64,000 nt of DNA from Candidatus Palauibacter poriticola (GTDB lineage: Bacteria; Gemmatimonadota; Gemmatimonadetes; Palauibacterales; Palauibacteraceae). Below, piece by piece: positions 8,075 to 16,895 of this stretch (within the stretch, counting starts at the first letter, position 1; each line of letters begins with the position of its first letter). A program made the translations under genes and the position numbers. The stretch covers positions 1-64,000 of the forward strand of contig JAAXHJ010000070.1 in the NCBI GenBank assembly GCA_012270965.1. The letters run 5' to 3'. A model generated the notes under the pieces. The model was not told the origin of the DNA, ran no database searches, and saw nothing but the letters and a program-made list of their open reading frames with translations.

Positions 8075-9841
8075 CTAGTTTCGACCGCCCGTTGGCCCGG
8101 CCGGGCGGGGCGCGACGGCGGCGCCCTCCCAGTCGGGGTCGGCGGCCCCGACCCAGGTGCGCGTGGAGGCATCGTACTGCAGACCGTGGATGCGCCCGAA
8201 CGCGCCCTGCCGCGGCGTGGGCGTGATCTCGAATCCCATCTCCCGGAATTCCTCCACCGAGGTTCCGGACCAGCCGTCCTCGGGGCCCGCTTCCACGGAG
8301 AAGCCCGCGAGCCCGTCAGGCCCCATGTCGGGGTGCACCCGCGGCGCCGCGAGGGCGGCCGGTAGCGCCAGCCCGTCATCGACGACCCGGGTCACGGCTT
8401 GGACGACCGCCGAGATGATCCGGATGCCGCCGGCGGCGCCCAAGACGAGGAACGGCTCGCCGTCGTCGAGGACCATGAACGGCGTGATGCCGGACCGCGC
8501 GCGCTCGCCGGGCTCGCTGATCCCCAAGTAGCCGCCCAGCGTCACCGCGTAGAGGAAGCCGAGTCCGGGCGTGGCGACCTTCGCGCCCATGCCGGGGCCG
8601 ATGGTCTGCGTGAGCGCGATGGCCATGCCGTTTCCATCGGCGGCGGAAAGGTGCGTCGTGTGGCCGTCCTCCGACGGCAGCACCGGCGCTCGACCTCCGT
8701 CGCCGTACCACGAAGGCGCGGCGGCGGACCGTGAACCCGCGGCCGAGGCGGACCATGAACCCGAGGCCGCGGCCCCCCGGAACTTCGCGTCGGACTCCAT
8801 GGCGGCCTCCGCGGGCACCCTGACCTGCTCCGCCAACTGACGGGCGAAGGACTTCGACGTCACCCGCACGGCGGAGGAGTCCGAACTCGGACGACGGTAT
8901 TCCATCATGGCGAGGGCGAGCGATTGGGCGATGACGGAAGCCCACGCCTCGCCGCTCATGCTCTCGGGATCGAACCCCTCGGCGATCTGGAGGGCGAGAA
9001 TCGCGATCGCGCCGGAGGCCGGGATGTCGGAACCGACGATCTCGAACCCTCGGTAGGATCCGCGCACGATGCGCGAGTCCTCCGCCTCGTAGGCCGCCAG
9101 CGCGTCGCGCGTCAGGAAGCCGCCGTTCGCCGCCATGTCGTCGGCGATGCGGCCCGCAATCTCTCCCCGATAGAAGGCATCGCCGCCGCCGAGGGCAATC
9201 GCCCGCAGCGTCGCGGCCATGTCGGACTGCACGAGCCGGTCGCCGGGGAGATAGGGCGACCCGTCCGCCTTCAGGTAGTAGCGCCGGGCGCCTTCGGACT
9301 CCGCCACCTGGTCGCGCGATCCGGCCTGGCGCCGCGCTTCGCCGGGCAACAGCCGGAACCCGTGCGCCGCGTAATCGATCGCCGGGGCCATGATCGTGGT
9401 TAGCGGGAGGGACCCGTATTCCTCGTGCAGGCGCATGAGGCCGGCGACCGATCCGGGCACCCCGACGGTCGCGTAACCGTAGGCGGCGCGGGGCGCCGTG
9501 GCCGGGTCGTAGCCCAGCGGGACCGATGTCGTCCCATCGATGCCCGCGACCCCGCCGCCGGGTGTCCGAATGAGGATCTGGTTCCGTCCGCCGATGCTGT
9601 TCATGCTCGGTTCGACCACGGAGATCGCGAACGCGGCGGCAACGGCCGCATCCGCGGCGTTCCCTCCGAGTTCCAGCATCCGCGCGCCCGCGGTCGCGGC
9701 CAGAGGCTGCGCCGCGACGACGACCCCGTCCGCCGAGCGCGCGACCTGGGGCGCACTCTGCGCGCCCAGCCGAAGCGGAAGCACCGCGAACGCGAGTATC
9801 GCGAGAACGGTCGTGCCGTGCATCCGGATGCGTGGCCTCAT
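8075..9841 (-). CDS. ggt: Gamma-glutamyltransferase
   Basis: The 588-residue proenzyme has an N-terminal signal peptide ('ILAFAVLPLRLGAQS') for export to the periplasm, where the enzyme cleaves glutathione and gamma-glutamyl compounds. Family features include 'GGNAADAAVAAAFAISVVEP' near the N-terminus and the autoprocessing site 'GHTTHLSAAD', whose Thr395 becomes the N-terminal nucleophile of the small subunit. 'GAAGGIRII' forms the later conserved glycine loop. A poorly conserved Ala/Ser-rich insertion sits just before the processing site. The ATG at 9841 has 'ggagga' upstream; longer reading would cross the intergenic region. It is transcribed away from the tetR gene. Confidence 0.93.
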   Translation of the reverse strand: MRPRIRMHGTTVLAILAFAVLPLRLGAQSAPQVARSADGVVVAAQPLAATAGARMLELGGNAADAAVAAAFAISVVEPSMNSIGGRNQILIRTPGGGVAGIDGTTSVPLGYDPATAPRAAYGYATVGVPGSVAGLMRLHEEYGSLPLTTIMAPAIDYAAHGFRLLPGEARRQAGSRDQVAESEGARRYYLKADGSPYLPGDRLVQSDMAATLRAIALGGGDAFYRGEIAGRIADDMAANGGFLTRDALAAYEAEDSRIVRGSYRGFEIVGSDIPASGAIAILALQIAEGFDPESMSGEAWASVIAQSLALAMMEYRRPSSDSSAVRVTSKSFARQLAEQVRVPAEAAMESDAKFRGAAASGSWSASAAGSRSAAAPSWYGDGGRAPVLPSEDGHTTHLSAADGNGMAIALTQTIGPGMGAKVATPGLGFLYAVTLGGYLGISEPGERARSGITPFMVLDDGEPFLVLGAAGGIRIISAVVQAVTRVVDDGLALPAALAAPRVHPDMGPDGLAGFSVEAGPEDGWSGTSVEEFREMGFEITPTPRQGAFGRIHGLQYDASTRTWVGAADPDWEGAAVAPRPAGPTGGRN

Positions 9842-9986
9842 GGATCCTCCGTCGGTTTGCGGTCCCCAGCAGCCCGTGGGCAGGGGCCCTCGCCCGTAGC
9901 GAAGGCCCTGCCGTTCGAGTGGCGATGCATCCCGCCCGCAGGGAAACTTGCGCCCCCCGCGGGGCGTGACTAGGGTCCGAATCCTC

Positions 9987-10016
9987 TTGACAAGAATGTT
10001 AAACGATTTGGATAAG
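9987..10016 (+). promoter_or_regulatory. Candidate promoter and operator of the TetR/RND operon
   Basis: 'TTGACA' at 9987-9992 is a perfect -35 box, with a weak 'gataag' about 18 bp further on. The same -35 is the left arm of a near-dyad, ttgaca-agaa-tgttaa (9987-10002, 5 of 6 pairs), a size and place suited to TetR binding. It lies 27 bp before the tetR start, in an AT-rich pocket. The assignment is from sequence only. Confidence 0.5.
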
Positions 10017-10028
10017 GCGAGGATCGCG

Positions 10029-10700
10029 ATGGTACCGCAAGCTCCGGCCGCAGCCCGGCCCCCGGATACCGAACAGAGGATCTTCGACGCCGCGCTGACG
10101 GTGTTCGCCCGCAAGGGACGCGACGGCGCGCGCTTGCGGGAGATCGCGGACCACGCGGGGATCAATCGCGCCCTGCTGCACTACTATTTTCGCACCAAAG
10201 AGCAACTCTACGAGGCCGTGTTCGAGCACGGATGCCGGCAGTTCATGACCGGCCTCAGCCAGTCGCTGCGGGCGGAGGAGGGGGTTGAGGACAGCCTGCG
10301 CGCCTTCGTGTACGGCTACATCGACTACATCTACGAGCATCAAGACATGGCCCGCCTCATGCTGAACGAATGCCTGTGCGGCGGCGGCGTCCTGGAGCGA
10401 CACCTCGCCGCCGCCATCGAGGCGCGCGACGGGGTGCCGGGGCTCCTGCTCGAGGACCGGCTGCACGCGGCCGTCGAAGCGGGCGAGATCCGGGAGATCG
10501 ACCTCCGGCACACGCTGCTCACGATCGTGTCGGCCTGCCTGTTTCCCTTCGTCGCCCTCCCGACCGTGCGCCTCTTCCACTCCCGCGCCGTGGAGGACTT
10601 CGATCGCTTCCTGCGGGAACGGAAGGCGCACATCGTGGATCTCCTGCTGGCGGGTCTGAGGCCGGCCGAGGTGGGAGTCGGGCGGGGGGAACTCGCGTGA
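10029..10700 (+). CDS. TetR/AcrR family transcriptional regulator
   Basis: The 223-residue protein has a TetR helix-turn-helix in residues about 15-62 ('RIFDAALTVFARKGRDGARL', 'IADHAGINRALLHYYFRTKE', 'QLYEAVFEHG'). The C-terminal ligand-binding domain is variable, as usual. I chose the ATG at 10029 because 'gcgagg' lies 6 bp upstream; an in-frame ATG at 9999 lies inside the likely promoter. The outer-membrane-factor gene starts within its stop codon (GTGA), so the regulator is the first gene of the efflux operon it probably represses. Confidence 0.93.
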   Translation: MVPQAPAAARPPDTEQRIFDAALTVFARKGRDGARLREIADHAGINRALLHYYFRTKEQLYEAVFEHGCRQFMTGLSQSLRAEEGVEDSLRAFVYGYIDYIYEHQDMARLMLNECLCGGGVLERHLAAAIEARDGVPGLLLEDRLHAAVEAGEIREIDLRHTLLTIVSACLFPFVALPTVRLFHSRAVEDFDRFLRERKAHIVDLLLAGLRPAEVGVGRGELA

Positions 10701-12316
10701 GCGCCGCGACGGCGGTCTCCGGGATCGGCGCGCGCGGCTTCCCGCGAGCGCGCGGGCTATTTCCGCTCAGGGTGGTGCCCGGGCTTCTCCTGCTCAGGGT
10801 GGCGGGCGGACTTCTCCTGCTCACGGTGGCGGGCGCGTGTTCGTTCGCGCCGGGCCCCCGGCTCCCGGGTACGGTCGCCGAACTCCCCGCGGCGTACGAA
10901 GCGGAGACCCCCCCGGCCGACGCGGTGCGCGAGCCCCTCGACTGGTGGCGCGCGTTCGACGACGCGACGCTGGACCGCCTGATCGAGACGGCGCTCGTCG
11001 CCAACCTCGACCTGCACGAGGCCGTCGCGCGGCTCGAGGAATTGCGGCACCGTTACCGGATCGCGCGCGCGCCCCTCTTCCCGGCGCTGACGCTCGACGT
11101 GAACGCCAACCGGTCCAGCACCCCCGCCAATACGGGTCTGGGGTCGCAGTTCGGGGGCGACGGGGATGACGCCGGCGGACCGATCCCCGGGATCAGCTTC
11201 AACTTTCCCGACCGGTTCGAGTTCACGACCTACTCGGCTTCGCTCGGCTTCGCGTACGAACTCGATTTCTGGGGTCGGCTGCGCAACGAATCGGGGGCGG
11301 CGGTCCGCGACTTTCTGGCCTCCCGGGCGGACGCGGAGACCGTACGGCTCACGGTCATCGCCTCCACGATCTCGACGTATCTCGAAGTCGTCGCCGCGCG
11401 GGCGCAGCTCGCCATCGCCGAGGACAATGTCGATCTGCTCCGGGAGCGCGCCGAACTCACCCGGGAGCGGTATCAGGCAGGCGTGACGAACACCTTCGAA
11501 CTCTATGCGATCCGGCAGCAGTACCGGACCGCCGAGGCGAACCTGCCGGGCCTGCGCACGGCCGTGGACGACGCGGAGGGACGCCTGGCCCTCCTCGTGG
11601 GACGATACGCGGGAACGATCGAGGATCTGCTCCCGGCCGAACTCGCGCCGGCGGTCGATACGACGCCGATTCCCGGCGGGCTGCCGATGTCTCTGCTCGA
11701 GGACCGGCCCGACGTCGTGGCCGCGTTCGAACGCGTCGAGGCGGCCCGCCGCAGGGTGGGGGCCCGCCGGGCCGAACTGCTCCCCACGATTTCCCTGAAC
11801 GGGGCCGTGGGGCGCCAGGCGGGCGCACTCGAGGACCTGCGTTTCGTCGACCAGTGGTTCACGAACCTGATCGGCGGCCTCGTCGCGCCGATCTTCCAGG
11901 GCGGTCGCCTGCGCGCCAACGTCGGGGCGGCTTGGGCGCAGTACGACCAGGCGCTGATCGCCTATGCGCGCACGGTGCTCGACGCCTTCCGGGAAGTACG
12001 GACGAGCCTGCGGCAGTTCGAGAACGAGCGGGAGCGGTACGCGCATGTCGTGGAACAGGTTGCCGATGCCCGCACCTCGTTGGCGAACCAGTTGGAACGC
12101 TACCAGAGCGGGGTGGGGGACTACGTCGAGTACTTGGACGCGAGGGTCAACCTGAACGGTGCCGAAACCACCCAGGTGCTGGCCGAGCGCGGCATCGGAG
12201 AGGCGCGGCTCGCCGTGCACCGCGCCTTGGGCGGCGCGTGGGTGGCGGAGGCCCTCGAGGACGTCGAAACGAATGAAGGCAAGGGGGGCGCGGGGTCGCT
12301 TCCCGTTCGGAGATAG
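10697..12316 (+). CDS. Outer membrane efflux lipoprotein, NodT/TolC family
   Basis: The 539-residue protein has a lipoprotein signal ending in 'LLTVAGAC', then the OEP fold twice: 'WWRAFDDATLDRLIETALVA', 'ANLDLHEAVARLEELRHRYR' and 'RPDVVAAFERVEAARRRVGA', typical of NodT-type RND outer membrane factors. It forms the outer membrane exit duct for the pump encoded downstream. The GTG start overlaps the tetR stop. The signal peptide is oddly long and is built from 27-bp tandem repeats (see the repeat entry), so the true start could be internal. The fusion protein gene starts 8 bp later. Confidence 0.93.
   Translation: MSAATAVSGIGARGFPRARGLFPLRVVPGLLLLRVAGGLLLLTVAGACSFAPGPRLPGTVAELPAAYEAETPPADAVREPLDWWRAFDDATLDRLIETALVANLDLHEAVARLEELRHRYRIARAPLFPALTLDVNANRSSTPANTGLGSQFGGDGDDAGGPIPGISFNFPDRFEFTTYSASLGFAYELDFWGRLRNESGAAVRDFLASRADAETVRLTVIASTISTYLEVVAARAQLAIAEDNVDLLRERAELTRERYQAGVTNTFELYAIRQQYRTAEANLPGLRTAVDDAEGRLALLVGRYAGTIEDLLPAELAPAVDTTPIPGGLPMSLLEDRPDVVAAFERVEAARRRVGARRAELLPTISLNGAVGRQAGALEDLRFVDQWFTNLIGGLVAPIFQGGRLRANVGAAWAQYDQALIAYARTVLDAFREVRTSLRQFENERERYAHVVEQVADARTSLANQLERYQSGVGDYVEYLDARVNLNGAETTQVLAERGIGEARLAVHRALGGAWVAEALEDVETNEGKGGAGSLPVRR
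10766..10837 (+). repeat. 27-bp tandem repeat inside the signal peptide of the efflux lipoprotein
   Basis: The unit 'cttctcctgctcagggtgg' plus a Gly-rich end is present about 2.7 times. It encodes LLLLRVAGG then LLLLTVAGA, preceded by a shorter LRVVPG. The copies form the hydrophobic core of the signal just before the lipobox cysteine. Copy-number change would lengthen or shorten the h-region by nine residues without shifting frame. Confidence 0.8.
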
Positions 12317-12324
12317 GCGGAGCG

Positions 12325-13659
12325 ATGGAAGACGGAACGCGGCGGACGCCGCACGAGCCGGGAGACGCCGAGGCGTCCGTCGCCCGGCCGGGGTTCCTGA
12401 AGCGGTTGGTGCAGGGGGCGATCGTCATCGGCGTGGGAGTGGTCGGCTTCGCGCTGCTGTTCGGCATGCGCGCCGAACCGGCGGAAGTGGAGCCGCCGCG
12501 CGTGATCCCCACCGTGAGCACGGTGCCCGCCCGCGTGACGCGGGGCGCGATCAAGGTGCGGGGCGGCGGCACGGTCCGGCCCCGCGCGGAGGTCACGATC
12601 GCGTCGCAGGTCGGCGGGCGCGTGATCTGGACATCGCCCGCTCTCGTGAGCGGCGGGCGCTTTCTCGAGAACGAGCCCCTCCTGCGGGTGGACCCGGCCG
12701 ACTATGAGAACGCCGTCGAGGCCGCCGAGGCGGACGTCGCCCAGCGCGAGGTAGCCCTGCTGGAAGCCGAGGAGGACGCCCGGCTGGCACTCGACGAATG
12801 GAGGCGCCTCGCCGCCCGTGAGAACCTCGACCCGACGCCGCCGAACGCGCTCGTCGCGCGGCAGCCGCAACTCGATGCGGCCGAGGCGGCCCTCAGGAGC
12901 GCCAAGGCGAGGCTGGAAGATGCGCGGCTGGCGCTGGAACGGACTTGGATTCGGGCTCCGTTCAACGTAATCGTGCGCGAGGAAACGGTCGATCCGGGGC
13001 AGTTCGTCGCGGCCGGCCAGACCGTTGGCCGTCTGTACGCGACAGACGCGGTGGAGATCGTGGTGCCGCTGAGCGACAACGAGGCCGCGCTGATCGAACG
13101 CCTGTGGAGCGCGCGCGCGGGCGATGCGGCGACCCGCATTCCGGTCGACATCGTGTCCGAGTACGGCGGGATCGAGTACGCGTGGTCGGGATACGTGGAC
13201 CGGGCGGAGGCGGCGCTCGACGAGCAGACGAGAACGGTCGACGTGGTGGTGACGGTCCCCGAGCCGTTCACGCCCGCGGAGGGCGATCTCCGCCGCCCGC
13301 CGCTCCTGCTCGGCAGCTACGCGACGGTCGATATCGAAGGCACGAGCTTCGAGGAATACGCCGTCGTCCCGGCCGCCGCCGTCCGCGATGGCGATGTCCT
13401 CTGGACGGTGGCGGACGACACCCTGCTCGTCATGACCCCGGTCGAGCCGATCCAGGAGGTGGACGACGAAGCCATGGTGCTCGGACCGATCCCCGACGGA
13501 ACCCCGGTCATCGTTTCGATGCTCCTCTTCGTCACCGACAGCATGACGGTGCGGCCGGTGCAGTTGCTCGAGAGCGCCGGACCGCGGGGGGCGGGTGCCG
13601 GGCCCAGGGGGCGGGGCGCCGACCCTGACGCGGACGAGCGGGAAGGGGACGGCTCATGA
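12325..13659 (+). CDS. RND efflux periplasmic adaptor (membrane fusion protein)
   Basis: The 444-residue protein has a cytoplasmic N-terminal stretch and one transmembrane anchor at about residues 30-48 ('LVQGAIVIGVGVVGFALLFG'). The biotinyl-lipoyl-like half motifs are 'GTVRPRAEVTIASQVGGRV' and, after a coiled hairpin ('EAAEADVAQREVALLEAEED'), 'LERTWIRAPFNVIV'. These are hallmarks of the HlyD/AcrA family. It bridges the inner membrane pump to the outer membrane factor. It sits between the two in the operon and overlaps the pump start by 4 bp (ATGA). Confidence 0.94.
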   Translation: MEDGTRRTPHEPGDAEASVARPGFLKRLVQGAIVIGVGVVGFALLFGMRAEPAEVEPPRVIPTVSTVPARVTRGAIKVRGGGTVRPRAEVTIASQVGGRVIWTSPALVSGGRFLENEPLLRVDPADYENAVEAAEADVAQREVALLEAEEDARLALDEWRRLAARENLDPTPPNALVARQPQLDAAEAALRSAKARLEDARLALERTWIRAPFNVIVREETVDPGQFVAAGQTVGRLYATDAVEIVVPLSDNEAALIERLWSARAGDAATRIPVDIVSEYGGIEYAWSGYVDRAEAALDEQTRTVDVVVTVPEPFTPAEGDLRRPPLLLGSYATVDIEGTSFEEYAVVPAAAVRDGDVLWTVADDTLLVMTPVEPIQEVDDEAMVLGPIPDGTPVIVSMLLFVTDSMTVRPVQLLESAGPRGAGAGPRGRGADPDADEREGDGS

Positions 13660-16600
13660 GGCGGGCGATCGGGTGGATGGCCAGGCACGGCGTCGCCGCC
13701 AACCTACTCATGGTGCTGATCATTCTGGCGGGCTTGGTGAGCCTCATCAGTCTGCCCCAGGAGACGTTCCCGGAGATCTCCCTCGACACGATTCAGGTGC
13801 AGGTCCAGTACCCCGGCGCGTCGCCCGACGAAGTCGAGCAGGCGATCGTGCGCCGGATCGAGGAGCGGATCACGGGCATCCAGGGCGTCGACCGCGTGAC
13901 GAGCGCCGCCTCGGAGAACGTCGGCGTGGTGCTGGCCGAACTGTCGCTGGGCGCGGACCAGTCGAAGACGCTGGATGAGATCAAGTCCGCCGTGGACCGG
14001 ATCACGAGTTTCCCGGTCGATGCGGAGGAGCCGGAGGTGGTCGCGCTGACCGCGGAGGGCCGCGTCATGGAGATCGCGATCTTCGGCGACGTTCCAGAGC
14101 GGACCCTCAAGGAGATCGCGAACCGGGTCAAGGACGACCTCACCTCGCTGCCGACGATCTCCCTCGTCCGCGTGGCGGGGGTGCGGCAGTACGAGATCTC
14201 GATCGAAGTGTCGAAGGAAGCCCTGCGCGCCCACGGTCTGGCCCTCGACGAGGTGGCCGCGGCGGTGCGGCGCGGCAGCCTCGACCTTCCCGGCGGGAGC
14301 GTCGAGACCGACCGCGAGGAGATTCTCGTTCACATCCGGGGTCAGAACTACACCCGGGCGGACTTCGCGGACCTCGTCGTGCGGGCGAGCGTCGACGGGT
14401 CGATGCTCCGCCTTTCCGACATCGCGGACATCCAGGACGGTTTCGAGCACGTCGACCTCATCAACGCCTACAACGGACAGCCGACGGCCTTCGTCCAAGT
14501 GCTGCGCACGGGAGACGAGCGCATCCTTGAGATCGTCGATGAGGTGGATCGCTACCTGGAGGAAGAGCTGGCCGTCTCTCTGCCGCGGGGCGTCGACTAC
14601 GGCATCTGGCGCAGCGAGGCCGAATACCTGCAAAGCCGCATCGACCTCCTCATCAAGAACGGCCGGCTGGGCCTGATCCTGGTGCTCATAGCGCTCGCTC
14701 TCTTCCTCGACCTGCGCCTCGCGTTCTGGACCGCGGTCGGCATCTTCCTCTCCTTCGCCGGCGTGTTCGCGGTGATGGCGTGGGTCGGCATCTCCATCAA
14801 CATGATGACCCTGTTCGGCTTCATCCTCGCGATCGGGATCGTGGTGGACGACGCGATCGTGGTGGGGGAGAACATCTTCGCCGAACGGGAAAGGGGGGCG
14901 TCCAGGCTGCGAGCGGCCATAGAGGGGGCGAGACGCGTATCCGTACCGGTGATCTTCGCCGTGCTCACGACCGTTGCGGCGTTCACTCCGCTGCTCTTCG
15001 TGCCCGGTAGCCTCGGGAAGTTCCTCTACGTGATCCCCGCGATCGTGATCTCCGTGCTGCTGCTCTCGCTCGTCGAGGTCCTGTTCATCCTCCCCCACCA
15101 CCTCTCGCACCTGCCGGCGCCGGGCGCGGGTCGAGGCGGAGGAGGTCTGCTGAGGCCCGTCTACCGCCTGCAGGCGGGGGTACAGACGAATCTGCAACGC
15201 TTCATCGATGGTCCGCTGGAGCGTTCCGTGCGGTTCGCGGTGCGGCGCCCGGGGCTGACCGTGCTCGGGGCCGTCTCCTCCCTCTTGATCGTGGCGGGGC
15301 TGGTGGCGGGACGGCATCTCCGATTCAGCCTTCTGCCCGTGATCGAGGGCGAGGAAGTCGTCGCCTACATCGAGATGGCCGAGGGGACGACCAGCGAGCG
15401 CACCTTGGAAGTCGCGAGCTACGTGGAGGGACAGGGATACGCGGCGATCGCGGACCTGGAAGCGCAGTTGCCGGAGGACGAGCCGCCCCTGGTCGAAGCC
15501 ATCTTCACCAGCATCGGGCAGCGCCCCTCGCAGGCCGGAGGCCCCGGCATGAGCGCCGAAGCGACCTTCATCCGGTCCAACATCGCCGAGGTCAGCCTGC
15601 GATTGTCCGACCCGGAGATCCGGGACTTGCCGGCCATCGAAGTGGAGCGGGCCTGGCGGGAGCGCGTCGGGCCGGTCGCGGGCGCCCGGGAACTCACCTT
15701 CAGCTCCATGCTCATCGACCTGGGGTCGCCGGTGCAGGTGGAACTCTCCCACCCGGACACGGCCATGCTGACCGCGGCGGTCCCGGACTTCACCGACCGC
15801 CTGATGCGCATTGCGGGCGTGACGGAAGTCCGCGACGACCGGGGCCGGGGCAAGCGCGAGCTGGAGCTGGAACTCAAGCCCGCCGCCCGCACGCTCGGGA
15901 TCACACTCGACGACTTGGCGCGCCAGGTGCGCGGAGCGTTCTTCGGGAACGAGGTCTATCGCCTGCAGCGGGGCCGCGACGAGGTGCGCGTCTACGTCCG
16001 GCTGCCCGAGTCGGAGCGGAACACGCTCGCCGACCTGCAGGACTACCGGATCCGCACGCCGACCGGAGGGGAGGCGCCGCTGTCGGAGGTCGCCGACGTG
16101 TCCTTCGGGGTCGCCTCATCGACGATCAACCGGATCGACGGACGCCGCATCGTGACGGTCACGGCGGATGTCGACGCCGCCATCATCACGGGACAGGAAG
16201 TCAACACGGAGATCACGTCGGCGATCCTGCCGGATCTGCAGACCCGATACCCGGGCCTTCGCTACGGGTTCGGCGGAGAGCAGCGCCAGCAGACGCTGGC
16301 CTTCGAGGGGATCGCCCGCGGCTTCCTGCTTGCCCTGCTCGCGATCTACGCCCTTCTCGCCATCCCCTTCCGCTCGTACCTGCAGCCGCTGGTCGTCATG
16401 GCCTCGATCCCCCTGGGGCTCGTCGGCGCCGCGGTCGGGCACCTGATCATGGGACTCGACCTCGGCATGCTCTCCATGTTCGGGCTCGTGGGCCTGTCGG
16501 GCGTGGTCGTGAACGATTCGCTCGTGTTGATCGATTTCATCAACGAACGCCACCGGGCGGGGCTCCCCATGTCGGAAGCCATCGTGCAGGGGGCGAAGGT

Positions 16601-16895
16601 TCGCTTCCGTCCCATCATGCTGACCTCCGTGACCACCTTCCTCGGGGTGTCGCCGATCATCCTCGAGCGCAGCACGCAGGCGCAGTTCCTCTCCCCCATG
16701 GCGGTGAGTCTCGGGTTCGGGATCCTGTTCGCCACCTTCATCATCATGCTCGCGGTGCCGGCCCTGGCGATGATGAACCACACGCTCACGATGAGGTTGA
16801 AGCGCCGGGTCAGTCGCCTACCCACACAGTCTTCACGTTCACGAACTCGCGGATCGCGTGGGGGCCCAGTTCCCGCCCGTAGCCGGAGCGTTTGA
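13656..16895 (+). CDS. RND family efflux transporter permease
   Basis: The 1079-residue protein has the AcrB-type layout: TM1 near residues 12-30, a periplasmic loop, TM2-6 from about 330, and a repeat of the same pattern in the second half. The proton-relay aspartates are in 'GIVVDDAIVVGENIFAER'. The N-terminal 'ETFPEISLDTIQVQVQYPGA' is typical of the family. It exports hydrophobic compounds using the proton gradient with the two preceding gene products. Its last 86 bp overlap the 3' end of the convergent aldehyde dehydrogenase gene, and its last ~25 residues are a basic Ser/Arg/Gly-rich tail, suggesting that the original stop was lost and the frame now runs into the neighbour. Confidence 0.95.
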   Translation: MRRAIGWMARHGVAANLLMVLIILAGLVSLISLPQETFPEISLDTIQVQVQYPGASPDEVEQAIVRRIEERITGIQGVDRVTSAASENVGVVLAELSLGADQSKTLDEIKSAVDRITSFPVDAEEPEVVALTAEGRVMEIAIFGDVPERTLKEIANRVKDDLTSLPTISLVRVAGVRQYEISIEVSKEALRAHGLALDEVAAAVRRGSLDLPGGSVETDREEILVHIRGQNYTRADFADLVVRASVDGSMLRLSDIADIQDGFEHVDLINAYNGQPTAFVQVLRTGDERILEIVDEVDRYLEEELAVSLPRGVDYGIWRSEAEYLQSRIDLLIKNGRLGLILVLIALALFLDLRLAFWTAVGIFLSFAGVFAVMAWVGISINMMTLFGFILAIGIVVDDAIVVGENIFAERERGASRLRAAIEGARRVSVPVIFAVLTTVAAFTPLLFVPGSLGKFLYVIPAIVISVLLLSLVEVLFILPHHLSHLPAPGAGRGGGGLLRPVYRLQAGVQTNLQRFIDGPLERSVRFAVRRPGLTVLGAVSSLLIVAGLVAGRHLRFSLLPVIEGEEVVAYIEMAEGTTSERTLEVASYVEGQGYAAIADLEAQLPEDEPPLVEAIFTSIGQRPSQAGGPGMSAEATFIRSNIAEVSLRLSDPEIRDLPAIEVERAWRERVGPVAGARELTFSSMLIDLGSPVQVELSHPDTAMLTAAVPDFTDRLMRIAGVTEVRDDRGRGKRELELELKPAARTLGITLDDLARQVRGAFFGNEVYRLQRGRDEVRVYVRLPESERNTLADLQDYRIRTPTGGEAPLSEVADVSFGVASSTINRIDGRRIVTVTADVDAAIITGQEVNTEITSAILPDLQTRYPGLRYGFGGEQRQQTLAFEGIARGFLLALLAIYALLAIPFRSYLQPLVVMASIPLGLVGAAVGHLIMGLDLGMLSMFGLVGLSGVVVNDSLVLIDFINERHRAGLPMSEAIVQGAKVRFRPIMLTSVTTFLGVSPIILERSTQAQFLSPMAVSLGFGILFATFIIMLAVPALAMMNHTLTMRLKRRVSRLPTQSSRSRTRGSRGGPVPARSRSV

